64,000 bases of DNA, from the NCBI GenBank assembly GCA_949292785.1, contig CASFBK010000015.1, positions 27,923-91,922 on the forward strand, written 5' to 3'. Position numbers and translations under genes: made by a program. A model generated the notes under the pieces. The model made no database searches, was not told the origin of the DNA, and was given only the letters and a program-made list of their open reading frames with translations. The stretch is from an uncultured Eubacteriales bacterium (GTDB lineage Bacteria > Bacillota > Clostridia > Lachnospirales > Lachnospiraceae). Shown in pieces: positions 19,704 to 28,426 of this stretch (its first letter is position 1; each line of letters begins with the position of its first letter).

Positions 19704-20399
19704 TTAGGAACTACTTTCCTGCTGTTTTAATGCTAAAAGGGTGTGGTAAGCCGCCTCCTGCTCCGCACTCTTTTTCGTTCTGCCTGTTCCCTTGCCGTAA
19801 GCCACTTCACCAATTCTGGCTTCTACTACGAACTTCTTATCATGATCCGGTCCTTCTTCCCGAATCAGCTGATAACTCAGTTCTCCCTCGTTTTTGCCCT
19901 GCACCACTTCCTGCAGGATAGTCTTGCTATCGAAAAAGAGCTGCTTGTGTTCCATATCGTTTAAAATAAAACGATGAATAAACTCTTTTGCACTAGCAAA
20001 ACCACCATCTAAGTAAATTGCTCCTATGACAGCCTCCATTGCATCGGAAAGAATGGACTTACGTTCTCTTCCCCCTGTCATATCTTCTCCCTTGCCAAGG
20101 AAAAGATATTTTCCAAGCTCCAGTTCTCTGGTACAGAATGCAAGGGTAGGCTCACACACCATACTTGCCCGTAATCTGGTCAGTTCTCCTTCCGGATACT
20201 TGGGATACTTGTGAAACAGAAATTCACTGCTTACGATTTCTAATACGGCATCTCCTAAAAACTCCAAACGTTCGTTATCTGCCTGTTTTCCCATGTGATG
20301 TTCATTGGCATAAGAGCTGTGAGTCAGTGCCTGCTGTAACAGCCTGCTATTGGAAAACTCATAGCCAATGCGATGTTCAAATTCTTTTTGTAGCTTCAT
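19704..20399 (-). CDS. rnc: Ribonuclease III
   Basis: Double-strand-specific endoribonuclease for rRNA and mRNA processing. 231 residues from ATG 20399, which has GGAAGG six nt upstream; the frame is open 25 codons further up but without SD or homology. The catalytic signature NERLEFLGDAVLEIVSSEFL is followed by a second acidic helix (SDAMEAVIGAIYLDGG) and the C-terminal dsRNA-binding domain (YQLIREEGPDHDKKFVVE, GRTKKSAEQEAA). Forms the standard acpP-rnc-smc-ftsY block. Confidence 0.97.
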   Translation of the reverse strand: MKLQKEFEHRIGYEFSNSRLLQQALTHSSYANEHHMGKQADNERLEFLGDAVLEIVSSEFLFHKYPKYPEGELTRLRASMVCEPTLAFCTRELELGKYLFLGKGEDMTGGRERKSILSDAMEAVIGAIYLDGGFASAKEFIHRFILNDMEHKQLFFDSKTILQEVVQGKNEGELSYQLIREEGPDHDKKFVVEARIGEVAYGKGTGRTKKSAEQEAAYHTLLALKQQESSS

Positions 20400-20441
20400 A
20401 TTTTTCCTTCCTTGCATATATGGTCTTAATATATGACGAAA

Positions 20442-20487
20442 AGGGTAGCCTGAAAAAACGCTCTCATTACGCATCTTCAGACACCCT
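20442..20487 (-). terminator. Possible weak terminator after acpP
   Basis: Imperfect inverted repeat AGGGTAGCCTGAA / TTCAGACACCCT in the 125-nt acpP-rnc gap. On the minus strand it is followed by TTTTCGTC. The stem has internal mismatches and the U run is short, so it could be partial attenuation between acpP and rnc rather than a full stop. Confidence 0.4.
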
Positions 20488-20524
20488 TATTCCTCTTTTA
20501 CCGTATACAGTTCAAATGCAACAA

Positions 20525-20755
20525 TTAGTTCATTGCATTTTTAATCTGCTCTACTGCATCGCCAACGGTAACAATTTTCTCTGCTTCTTCGTTTGCAATT
20601 TCAATATCAAATTCTTCTTCCAATCCCATGATAATCTGGAAAATATCCAGAGAATCTGCTCCTAAATCATCTACGAATGTAGTTTCCATTGTAATTTCTT
20701 CTACGTCTACATTTAATACTTCTGCAATGATTTTCTTTAACTTTTCAAATTCCAT
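20525..20755 (-). CDS. acpP: Acyl carrier protein
   Basis: Carrier of growing acyl chains in fatty-acid synthesis. 76 residues, acidic, four-helix; the phosphopantetheine attachment site is Ser35 in DLGADSLD. Located 12 nt after plsX, the usual phospholipid-synthesis arrangement. Confidence 0.97.
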   Translation of the reverse strand: MEFEKLKKIIAEVLNVDVEEITMETTFVDDLGADSLDIFQIIMGLEEEFDIEIANEEAEKIVTVGDAVEQIKNAMN

Positions 20756-20767
20756 GATAATTCCTTT

Positions 20768-21790
20768 CTACTCCTCTTCCATGGGAGATGTTCCAATATT
20801 CTTTCTAATTTTTTCATTAATTTCCTGTTCCTTAAAGGTAACACATTGGATAATGGAGATACATACCTCTTTTGCCTTTGAACTTCCGTGGGTCTTGACC
20901 ACAAGTCCGTTTAAGCCCAGTAACGGTGCTCCGCCATATTCTGATGCATCAAAGGACTTAAGTGTAGCTTTCAACGCCGGCTTCACCAGCAAGGCTCCTA
21001 TCTTGCTTCTTAAGGTTGTCATCATTCCCTGCTTTACCTTGCTCATCAGAGTGGCTCCTACGCCCTCATAGAGCTTTAGGATAACATTTCCTACAAATGC
21101 CTCACAGACAATGACATCTGCTTCTCCATATGGAATATCTCTTGCCTCGATACTTCCAACAAAGTTAATATCAGGACAGTTTTTCAGCAGCGGGAAGGTT
21201 TCCTTTACCAGAGCATTTCCTTTTTCTTCTTCTGCTCCGATATTTACGATAGCAACCTTGGGATGTTTTACTCCCATAACATTTTCCATATAAATGGAAC
21301 CCATTTTGGCAAATTGTACCAGGTGAGACGCTCGTGCATCAACATTAGCTCCGCAGTCAATCAGCAGGGATACGCCCTTTTCCGTCGGAATCAGAGGCGC
21401 CAGTGGTGGTCGTTCCACTCCCTTGATTCTTCCTACAATGACTTGTCCGCCGACCAATATTGCTCCGGAACTTCCTGCGGATACAAAGGCATCTGCCTCC
21501 TGTTGTTTTACCATATTCATTCCTACTACGATTGATGACTGTTTTTTCTTACGAATTGCCATAACCGGTGGTTCTGCCGTCTCAATGACCTCGTCTGCAT
21601 GAATGACTTCAATCTGAGAACCCGTGTAGGAATTTTTCGCCAATTCTTCTTTTACTACCTCCTGCTGACCTACAAGGAATACCTTGATGTCCTGGCGCAG
21701 TGTAACAGCTTCAATGGCGCCCTTCACAATTTCTGCCGGTGCATTATCCCCACCCATGGCATCTACTGCTACTTTTATCATTTCCTGCAT
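20768..21790 (-). CDS. plsX: Phosphate acyltransferase PlsX
   Basis: Converts acyl-ACP to acyl-phosphate, the donor for PlsY in phospholipid synthesis. 340 residues; N-terminal KVAVDAMGGDNAP and the conserved SAGSSGAILVGG and DCGANVDA stretches. ATG at 21790 with AAGGAGG; a second ATG three codons on (MIKVAVDAMGG) is also possible. The ~110 nt upstream are AT-rich with no clear terminator. Confidence 0.97.
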   Translation of the reverse strand: MQEMIKVAVDAMGGDNAPAEIVKGAIEAVTLRQDIKVFLVGQQEVVKEELAKNSYTGSQIEVIHADEVIETAEPPVMAIRKKKQSSIVVGMNMVKQQEADAFVSAGSSGAILVGGQVIVGRIKGVERPPLAPLIPTEKGVSLLIDCGANVDARASHLVQFAKMGSIYMENVMGVKHPKVAIVNIGAEEEKGNALVKETFPLLKNCPDINFVGSIEARDIPYGEADVIVCEAFVGNVILKLYEGVGATLMSKVKQGMMTTLRSKIGALLVKPALKATLKSFDASEYGGAPLLGLNGLVVKTHGSSKAKEVCISIIQCVTFKEQEINEKIRKNIGTSPMEEE

Positions 21791-21904
21791 GAAATTTCCT
21801 CCTTACGCTCCTTGAAAAGGATTTTCCTTGCGGAATATTTTTCCTTTTCAACGATGCCTACTAATGAATATACTATAAGTATATAGAGAAATCAATATAA
21901 AAAA

Positions 21905-22564
21905 TCAGTTTTTAAATTCACGATTGCGCTCCATCTCAGCTGCCCGGTCTTCTTCACTCATATATTTCCAGAAAACTTTCTCTAAAACAAAGGATTCCAA
22001 TAGTGTAAATAAGCCCGGAACAAACAATATGGATATAGGAAATACATACAAAGCGAATGCGGCTGCAACACCCAGTATAATCAGCAGTACGGTCCATCCA
22101 AGGTTTGCCACTGCAATCAGTGCAGCATTTTTCATAGACTGTTTTCTGGTATTCTCAAACCGCGCCATATAGGCAAACAAATAAAAGGTCCATGCCATAA
22201 GGAACACTGCCATTATCAGGAACACTACCACTAATGCACCAAGCTTGCTTCCATTCTTTCCCCACTGAGACATAAGATAAATATCCATTCCAAGCACAAC
22301 GGATAATACCAGCACCAGGATCCATACCGGTGTGGTCTGTTTAAAATTATCTTTAAATGCAGTCAAATAATCCTTAAAGATATATCCTCTGTCATTTCTG
22401 ATTACTTTATTTACCGTATAATACAACGCTGTGCCTGCCGTTCCTATGGTAAATATGGGAATTGAACAGATAAAAAACAAAATACTCAGACAGATAATAT
22501 CCGTCACCTTTCCCAGGGCTTTCATAATTCCCCCATCTACATTAAATATTCCCAATTTCTCCAT
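21905..22564 (-). CDS. DUF624/YesL-like multi-spanning membrane protein
   Basis: 219 residues, about five hydrophobic segments (e.g. DIICLSILFFICSIPIFTIG, ILVLVLSVVLGMDIYLM, LVVVFLIMAVFLMAWTFYLF, LIILGVAAAFALYVFPISIL). The GIFNVDGGIMKALGK opening and SIPIFTIG segment resemble YesL/DUF624 proteins, which often sit near carbohydrate-uptake genes but have no known biochemical role. Here it interrupts the usual rpmF-plsX-acpP order. The ATG at 22564 abuts its AAAGGA with no spacing; a TTG three codons in (22555) would have a 9-nt spacing, so the true start may be there. A TTGACT sequence ~17 nt before a weak -10 (22605-22635) may be its promoter. Confidence 0.8.
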   Translation of the reverse strand: MEKLGIFNVDGGIMKALGKVTDIICLSILFFICSIPIFTIGTAGTALYYTVNKVIRNDRGYIFKDYLTAFKDNFKQTTPVWILVLVLSVVLGMDIYLMSQWGKNGSKLGALVVVFLIMAVFLMAWTFYLFAYMARFENTRKQSMKNAALIAVANLGWTVLLIILGVAAAFALYVFPISILFVPGLFTLLESFVLEKVFWKYMSEEDRAAEMERNREFKN

Positions 22565-22669
22565 TCCTTTCTTATGTAAATTCTATTATTTATTTTCTAC
22601 TATCCTGACAGAAAAGTCAATGTATCATTTTATTAAAATTTTATTACCAGCAATCTGTTGTTCTGAACA

Positions 22670-22702
22670 GAAAAAAAGAACCGCTATTGCTAACGGCTCT
22701 TT
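22670..22702 (-). terminator. Terminator after rpmF
   Basis: Inverted repeat AGAGCCGTT / AGCGGTTCT (with G-U pairs) 12 nt after the rpmF stop, followed on the minus strand by TTTTTTT. Confidence 0.85.
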
Positions 22703-22713
22703 GTTGTCTCTCA

Positions 22714-22893
22714 TTAGTCCTGAGGAATAATCTCTTTTTTATTATAGCTTCCACAGTTCTTGCAAACTCTATGAGGCATCATTAATTCGCCACATTTGCT
22801 GCACTTTACTAATGTTGGAGCAGTCATTTTCCAGTTTGCTCTTCTCTGATCTCTTCTTCCTTTGGAAGATTTATTTTTTGGACATATAGACAT
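22714..22893 (-). CDS. rpmF: 50S ribosomal protein L32 (zinc-binding form)
   Basis: 59-residue ribosomal protein starting MSICPKNKSSKGRRDQRRANWK. Cys31, 34, 44 and 47 (CSKC ... CKNC) make the zinc ribbon of the C+ paralogue. ATG at 22893 has AGGAGG seven nt upstream; a GTG two codons earlier is disfavoured. Only 2 nt after the yceD stop; its own terminator follows. Confidence 0.96.
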   Translation of the reverse strand: MSICPKNKSSKGRRDQRRANWKMTAPTLVKCSKCGELMMPHRVCKNCGSYNKKEIIPQD

Positions 22894-22895
22894 GG

Positions 22896-23417
22896 TCACA
22901 CCTCCTTAAATTTGTTAAAAATATCCTGGATTGCCGCCATTCTTGGATCCGGTTCTGTTTTCTGGCACTGACACTCTGCGATGTTCAGATTGGCTCCGCA
23001 CCGTTTGCAAATACCTTTGCAATCCTCCTTACACAGAACCTTCATCGGCCAACTCACCAAAATTTCTCCAAAAATAAGTTTATCTACATCCAGATTCGTA
23101 CCTATCATGTAGTCTGTCTCATCCATACGTTTCTCTTCCTCCCGGTTGGTAAGGTCTAACTCCTTATCAATCGGTATATGAAACTCCTTGTCTACCTCTG
23201 TAAGACAACGGTCGCATGGAATCGCAATTGTAACCTCCGCTTCACCTCGAATAAACAACCGCTTATTCTCTTCATTGGTAAAGTTCAGTACAAAAGGTGC
23301 TTTCTTTACGATGGGAAACTCTCCCAGTCTTGAGTTAAAAGACATTAATTCAATTTCTACCTGCTTGGACACTTCCTTATTCTCACAGGAAATAATGTCT
23401 GCTAATTCTATTTTCAT
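22896..23417 (-). CDS. yceD: YceD/DUF177 family protein
   Basis: 173 residues. Conserved core CDRCLTEVDKEFHIPIDKEL followed by GEILVSWPMKVLCKEDCKGIC and a Cys cluster (CKEDCKGICKRCG, CQCQ) typical of Firmicutes YceD. Always next to rpmF in many bacteria; linked to 23S rRNA maturation in plants and bacteria, but the mechanism is not settled. Confidence 0.93.
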   Translation of the reverse strand: MKIELADIISCENKEVSKQVEIELMSFNSRLGEFPIVKKAPFVLNFTNEENKRLFIRGEAEVTIAIPCDRCLTEVDKEFHIPIDKELDLTNREEEKRMDETDYMIGTNLDVDKLIFGEILVSWPMKVLCKEDCKGICKRCGANLNIAECQCQKTEPDPRMAAIQDIFNKFKEV

Positions 23418-23484
23418 GGCAGTCTCCTATCCACACTCGATATATTATACACAGGTAAATCCCGTTTGTCAATCACAAAATATT

Positions 23485-24681
23485 TTATTTTACCAGCGCT
23501 ACGGTTTCTCTTGCAATAGCAAGCTCTTCATTTGTAGGCAGGCAAATAACCGTCACCTTAGAGTCCGGTGTAGAGATAATACGTTCTTCTCCACATACTT
23601 TATTTGCTTCTTCATCAATCTTCACACCAAGATATTCTAAATGCTTGCATATCTTCTGACGGGTATTCACTCCGTTTTCTCCGATTCCACCGGTAAAGCA
23701 GATAACATCTACACCATTCATGACAGCAATATAAGCACCGATGTATTTTATTACATGATACCGGAATACTTCCAACGCCCGGATTCCTGCCGGGTCTCCT
23801 TTTTGTGCTGCAGCTCTTAAGTCACGTACATCACTTGAGATATGGGATAATCCTTCCATACCGGACTTCTTGTTTAAAATCTCTACCATCTGTTCCAGAT
23901 TCAGATTTTCTTTCTTTGCAAGATATTCCATTGCTCCCGGGTCAATATCTCCGGAACGTGTCCCCATTACCAGACCCTCTAACGGAGTAAGACCCATGGA
24001 GGTGTCTACAGACTTTCCGTTTTCAATGGCACATACGGAAGAGCCATTTCCTAAATGACACACGATTGTCTTTATCTGGTCATATGGCTTTCCAACCATT
24101 TCCGCTGCACGTTTGGAAACATAGCTATGTGAAGTTCCGTGGAAACCATATTTTCTTACTTTATACTTTTCATAATAATCATAATCTATTCCATAAAGAT
24201 ATGCTTTTTCCGGCATGGTCTGATGAAATGCAGTATCAAATACGCCTACCATTGGTACATTTGGCATCAGCTCTTGACATGCCCGGATTCCAATTAAGTT
24301 CGCAGGATTATGTAACGGTGCAAGGTCGTTACATTCTTCTACTGCCTGTAATACTTCTTCTGTTAAAATTGTGGAAGAAGCAAACTTTTCTCCGCCATGT
24401 ACTACTCGGTGTCCTACTGCTCCGATTTCAGATAAATCCTTCAAAACGCCGGTCTTAGGATTTACAATCGCATCCAGAACCATCTGAATCGCCTGCTTAT
24501 GGGTTGGCATTGGTGCTTCTGTGACTTCTTTCTCACCATCTGCCTTCTTATTTTGATATACCAGTCTTCCATCGATTCCGATTCTCTCGCAAAGTCCCTT
24601 TGCCAGAACTTCCTCCGTATCAGAATTGATGACCTGATATTTCAGGGATGAACTTCCGCAGTTAATCACTAATACGTTCAT
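23485..24681 (-). CDS. ackA: Acetate kinase
   Basis: Makes ATP and acetate from acetyl-phosphate, the main energy-conserving fermentation step in many anaerobes. 398 residues from ATG 24681 (AAGGAG eight nt upstream; an earlier in-frame ATG at 24702 lacks family sequence). Motifs: N-terminal NCGSSSLKYQ, RKYGFHGTSHSYVSKRA, and GGIGENG near the C-terminus. No pta beside it. It is transcribed divergently from tmcAL, whose product consumes acetate and ATP. Confidence 0.97.
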   Translation of the reverse strand: MNVLVINCGSSSLKYQVINSDTEEVLAKGLCERIGIDGRLVYQNKKADGEKEVTEAPMPTHKQAIQMVLDAIVNPKTGVLKDLSEIGAVGHRVVHGGEKFASSTILTEEVLQAVEECNDLAPLHNPANLIGIRACQELMPNVPMVGVFDTAFHQTMPEKAYLYGIDYDYYEKYKVRKYGFHGTSHSYVSKRAAEMVGKPYDQIKTIVCHLGNGSSVCAIENGKSVDTSMGLTPLEGLVMGTRSGDIDPGAMEYLAKKENLNLEQMVEILNKKSGMEGLSHISSDVRDLRAAAQKGDPAGIRALEVFRYHVIKYIGAYIAVMNGVDVICFTGGIGENGVNTRQKICKHLEYLGVKIDEEANKVCGEERIISTPDSKVTVICLPTNEELAIARETVALVK

Positions 24682-24718
24682 TGTTATATCTCCTTTTCTC
24701 ATCGCTGCTTTAAAAACT

Positions 24719-24747
24719 ATTATAAACCAATCCTATTTTGTATACAA
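24719..24747 (-). promoter_or_regulatory. Promoter of ackA
   Basis: Minus strand TTGTAT (24747-24742), 17 nt, TATAAT (24724-24719). Predicted start ~24712, about 30 nt before the ATG. Confidence 0.7.
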
Positions 24748-24820
24748 TAGCATTTTTATACAAATTTTATTTTAAAGACCACACGACCTTTCCCTTGGTT
24801 TTGGCTACTTTTTTATATCC

Positions 24821-24849
24821 TTGATAATTTACAGAAAAACACATATAAT
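24821..24849 (+). promoter_or_regulatory. Promoter of tmcAL
   Basis: Plus strand TTGATA (24821-24826), 17 nt, TATAAT (24844-24849), about 38 nt before the tmcAL ATG. The only plus-strand gene promoter seen in the window. Confidence 0.78.
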
Positions 24850-24887
24850 TTAGTTACTATTTAGCAGATTCGGAGGAATACCAGCCC

Positions 24888-26144
24888 ATGAATGTATTAG
24901 GAATTATTGCAGAATACAATCCCTTTCATTTGGGACATGCCTATCAGATAGAGACCTTAAAAAAAGAAACCCATGCAGACTATGTTATCATTGCCATGAG
25001 TGGAAATTTTGTTCAGCGCGGCGCCCCCGCCCTGGTGGACAAATATACGCGTGCCCGAATGGCGTTAGAATGTGGCGCGGACCTGATTTTCGAGCTTCCG
25101 GTATTATTCTCTACTGCAAGTGCGCAGTATTTTGCCATAGGTGGGGTTTCCCTGCTTGAGAATACCGGTGTCGTTACCCATCTGGGATTTGGTACGGAAC
25201 ATGAAAATCTTACTCTCCTAAAGGAAGTTTCGGATATTCTCATGCAAAATCCTCCTGTTTTCCAGACACGGCTTCAACAGGAATTAAAAAATGGTCTTTC
25301 CTTTCCTGCTGCGCGGGCGAAAGCCTTAGAGGCTGTATTTGCCTCTAAGGAGCACAGCAATCTTCCACAAATACAGGAAATGCTTGCTTCTCCCAATAAT
25401 ATTCTTGCCATTGAATACTTAAATGCAATATCTCTTTTAGAGTCATCCATGGTTCCCAGCCCGCTCCTTAGAAAGGGAAAAGGATATCACGATACCGCTA
25501 TATCCGAAGGCTTCTGTTCTGCTTCTGCCATACGAAAGCATCTGCAAGGAGGCAAAACCGCCATTGACACCACTGCGATGCCGGAATCTGCCCTGCAATT
25601 ACTGACGGATTACCCTCACGCTTTTTTATTTGAAGATGATTTTTCCCAGTTGTTACACTATAAGCTGTTAACGGAAACTGTAGAGACACTTGCTGATTAT
25701 GCTGACAGTTCCCCGGAACTTGCGAACCGTATGCTGAATGCCCGATACTCCTTTGCCTCCTGGTCACAATTTTGTGAACTGTTAAAAACCAAAAACACTA
25801 CCTATACCAGAATCAGCCGCCTGTTCCTGCATCTGATATTGAATATAACGTCCGATGATTATAAAATATTTCAAAAGCAGGCGCCGGATTCTTACCTGCG
25901 TGTTTTGGGATTTCGCAAGTCTGCTGCTCCGCTTCTTTCCGCTATCAAGAAATCCGCCGGCATGCCCTTGATTACCAGTGCTGCTGATGCACATCATCAC
26001 CTATCACCAGACGCACTGTCTCTCCTTCAGATGGATATTACCGCTTCTGACATTTATCATCTGATGTTAAAAACAAAGGGAAGTCAGCAATTACGCAACG
26101 ATTACAGACACCCCATTGTAACTATAGATTGCATCAAATTATGA
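24888..26144 (+). CDS. tmcAL: tRNA(Met) cytidine acetate ligase TmcAL
   Basis: Formerly YlbM/DUF795. Forms N4-acetylcytidine at position 34 of elongator tRNA-Met using acetate and ATP. 418 residues; nucleotidyltransferase HxGH motif in EYNPFHLGHAYQI, then SGNFVQRGAPALVDKYTRA, both diagnostic of the family. SD GGAGGA precedes the ATG. It is the only plus-strand gene here, divergent from ackA and convergent with the AICAR formyltransferase gene. Confidence 0.94.
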   Translation: MNVLGIIAEYNPFHLGHAYQIETLKKETHADYVIIAMSGNFVQRGAPALVDKYTRARMALECGADLIFELPVLFSTASAQYFAIGGVSLLENTGVVTHLGFGTEHENLTLLKEVSDILMQNPPVFQTRLQQELKNGLSFPAARAKALEAVFASKEHSNLPQIQEMLASPNNILAIEYLNAISLLESSMVPSPLLRKGKGYHDTAISEGFCSASAIRKHLQGGKTAIDTTAMPESALQLLTDYPHAFLFEDDFSQLLHYKLLTETVETLADYADSSPELANRMLNARYSFASWSQFCELLKTKNTTYTRISRLFLHLILNITSDDYKIFQKQAPDSYLRVLGFRKSAAPLLSAIKKSAGMPLITSAADAHHHLSPDALSLLQMDITASDIYHLMLKTKGSQQLRNDYRHPIVTIDCIKL

Positions 26145-26158
26145 CGCTCTGTAAAAAA

Positions 26159-26204
26159 GAAAAGGTATTCCCAAGTCTGAACTGACTCAAGGAATACCTT
26201 TTTC
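26159..26204. terminator. Bidirectional terminator between tmcAL and AICAR formyltransferase gene
   Basis: AAAAGGTATTCC ... GGAATACCTTTTT with an inner AGTC/GACT pairing. Runs of A on the left and T on the right let it work in both directions between convergent genes. Confidence 0.88.
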
Positions 26205-26219
26205 ATGTTTTCTTAAATC

Positions 26220-27398
26220 TTAGTGATGGAATAAACGAATTCCGGTAAAGCACATTGCCATGTTATATTTGTTACAGGTATCAATTACATTGTCATCACG
26301 GATAGAACCGCCTGGTTCTGCCACGTATTTGACACCGCTCTTATGGGCACGTTCAATATTATCTCCAAATGGGAAGAATGCATCAGAACCAAGTGCAACA
26401 TCACTCATCTGGTCTAACCATGCACGTTTTTCTTCTCTGGTGAACACTTCCGGTTTTACCTTAAAAATCTTCTCCCATGCACCGTCAGCCAGAACATCCA
26501 TGTAATCTTCTCCAATATACAAATCAATGGAGTTGTCACGGTCTGCTCTTCCGATTCCGTCTACGAACTGTAAGTCAAGTACCTTTGGCGCCTGACGCAA
26601 GAACCAGTTATCTGCCTTCTGACCTGCCAGACGGGTACAGTGAATTCTGGACTGCTGTCCTGCTCCGATTCCGATTGCCTGTCCGCCCTTTGCATAGCAA
26701 ACGGAGTTAGACTGGGTATATTTTAATGTAATCATAGCGATTGCAAGGTCAATCTTTGCAGATTCCGGAATTTCTTTATTTTCTGTTACAATATTATCAA
26801 AGAAATCTTTATCAATCTTTAACTCATTTCTTCCCTGTTCAAAGCTGATTCCAAATACTTCTTTATGCTCGATAGGAGCCGGCACATAATTCGGGTCAAT
26901 CTCAATGATATTATAGTTTCCTTTTTTCTTCTCTTTTAAAATCTCCAATGCTTCCGGTTCATATCCCGGTGCAATCACACCATCCGAAACCTCACGTTTG
27001 ATAATCTTTGCAGTTGCTACATCGCAGACATCAGAAAGAGAGATAAAATCTCCAAAGGAAGACATACGGTCTGCTCCTCTGGCTCTTGCATATGCATTGG
27101 CAAGTGGCGTGAATTCTATGTCCATATCGTCTACCCAATAGATTTTCTTTTCAATATCCGTTAATGGAAGTCCTACCGCAGCACCTGCCGGTGATACGTG
27201 CTTAAAGGAGGTTGCCGCCGGAAGTCCGGTTGCCTGCTTTAATTCCTTTACCAGCTGCCAGCCATTAAATGCATCCAAAAAGTTGATATATCCAGGCTTT
27301 CCACTTAATACTTTGATTGGAAGTTCTCCATTCTCCATATAAATTCTGGATGGCTTCTGGTTCGGATTACATCCATATTTTAATTCTAATTCTTTCAT
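26220..27398 (-). CDS. Stand-alone AICAR formyltransferase (PurH C-terminal-type)
   Basis: Transfers a formyl group from 10-formyl-THF to AICAR, the penultimate step of IMP synthesis. 392 residues starting MKELELKYGCNPNQKPSRIY (ATG 27398, GGAGG upstream). Typical AICARFT residues: SFKHVSPAGAAVG, KYTQSNSVCYAKGGQAIGIGAGQQSRIHCT, SDAFFPFGDNIERAHKSGV. The N-terminal IMP cyclohydrolase (MGS-like) domain of ordinary bifunctional PurH is missing. That activity is most likely supplied by the adjacent PurO-type protein, 36 nt upstream in the same operon. Confidence 0.93.
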   Translation of the reverse strand: MKELELKYGCNPNQKPSRIYMENGELPIKVLSGKPGYINFLDAFNGWQLVKELKQATGLPAATSFKHVSPAGAAVGLPLTDIEKKIYWVDDMDIEFTPLANAYARARGADRMSSFGDFISLSDVCDVATAKIIKREVSDGVIAPGYEPEALEILKEKKKGNYNIIEIDPNYVPAPIEHKEVFGISFEQGRNELKIDKDFFDNIVTENKEIPESAKIDLAIAMITLKYTQSNSVCYAKGGQAIGIGAGQQSRIHCTRLAGQKADNWFLRQAPKVLDLQFVDGIGRADRDNSIDLYIGEDYMDVLADGAWEKIFKVKPEVFTREEKRAWLDQMSDVALGSDAFFPFGDNIERAHKSGVKYVAEPGGSIRDDNVIDTCNKYNMAMCFTGIRLFHH

Positions 27399-27434
27399 GT
27401 TTTCCTCCATATGATCTCTATTATATACTATATC

Positions 27435-28148
27435 TTATTTGTTTTTGTTTACGATTCTTGTCTCATACTTTCCTGTTGCAATTTCAATATATCTGACGAA
27501 CAAGGATACCTTGTTGTCTTCGTTCAAGCTGTTCCATACTTTTTGCGTAAAGCTGTCAATGTCACCTTCCATTGCCACTAACTTCGGTTCTCCTTCAAAG
27601 CTTGGCAGTGGATTGCCATCCTGCATATAGGTGTGAATAAAATGCCCTTCTCCGTTTACCGGATTTTCATAAGCAAAGGTATAGCGGTTACATGCATCCG
27701 GGTTACCATTATTGCTCTTTAATATGGACATTGCATAATTGTAGCTATTGTTCTCTACATGCATAATACCAGAGATACGTGGAGTGAAATTTGGTCCATC
27801 CGGTTCAAATTCACGGGTACGAAGCGCCTGTTCAAATGTCTGCTGCTTGTCCATTAACTCATAGATAGTGTCCGTCTGGTCACCATTGGTTACAATTGTT
27901 TTATTTCCCAGCACTCTTACCGGTGCATAAATAATTAAGCTTGGGTCGCTTAATTTTGACGGGTCAAATGCCTGTGTCCGAATTCCTTCTCCTTCTTCAA
28001 CAAATACACGATTTCTACTATTCTCGCTTCTGCCCATGATAAAATAAGCTGTAATAGCATATTTTCCATCTGCTGACTTTCCAATTACAATTCCTCTTCC
28101 AGGATAGGAATTTCCTTTCAATTCCGTTTCCAATGATAACATTTTCAT
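27435..28148 (-). CDS. purO: PurO-type IMP cyclohydrolase
   Basis: Closes the purine ring (FAICAR to IMP). 237 residues resembling the archaeal-style IMP cyclohydrolase family, unrelated to the PurH N-domain: YPGRGIVIGKSADGKYAITAYF, MGRSENSRNR and NFTPRISG are conserved-looking stretches. Followed by the stand-alone AICAR formyltransferase, so the two genes together replace PurH. ATG at 28148 with GGAGGA; consensus promoter upstream at 28187-28215. Confidence 0.9.
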   Translation of the reverse strand: MKMLSLETELKGNSYPGRGIVIGKSADGKYAITAYFIMGRSENSRNRVFVEEGEGIRTQAFDPSKLSDPSLIIYAPVRVLGNKTIVTNGDQTDTIYELMDKQQTFEQALRTREFEPDGPNFTPRISGIMHVENNSYNYAMSILKSNNGNPDACNRYTFAYENPVNGEGHFIHTYMQDGNPLPSFEGEPKLVAMEGDIDSFTQKVWNSLNEDNKVSLFVRYIEIATGKYETRIVNKNK

Positions 28149-28186
28149 GCCTGACGTCCTCCTTCTATGTATACTACATCTTTTTT

Positions 28187-28215
28187 ATTGTAACATGGGT
28201 TTTTTTCTATGACAA
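28187..28215 (-). promoter_or_regulatory. Promoter of purO operon
   Basis: Minus strand TTGTCA (28215-28210), 17 nt, TACAAT (28192-28187); predicted leader ~30 nt. No guanine/adenine riboswitch is recognised. The rest of the 28149-28426 gap holds only AT-rich sequence and the cheV terminator. Confidence 0.72.
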
Positions 28216-28323
28216 GGATGGGCGTATATAAGTGATATTAAAAAAATTACTATATTTTATAAGTTGTGTTTATATTTTATCCATTAAAACTACATGACCT
28301 TTCCAAATGATATAACTACAAAA

Positions 28324-28367
28324 AGAAGATATTCTCTCTGTTGTCATCAACACTGAAAATATCTTCT
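28324..28367 (-). terminator. Terminator after cheV
   Basis: AGAAGATATT / AATATCTTCT (24-nt loop) followed on the minus strand by TTTTTG; about 60 nt after the cheV stop. Confidence 0.75.
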
Positions 28368-28426
28368 CTTTCTATGTAATTATGTATTGTTCTTATTCGT
28401 CTGTACGCGTTGATTCTGTACACACT

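Noticed and set aside
28149-28426. Purine riboswitch upstream of purO
   Set aside because: No paired P2/P3 loops or conserved junction; only a promoter, short leader and the cheV terminator.
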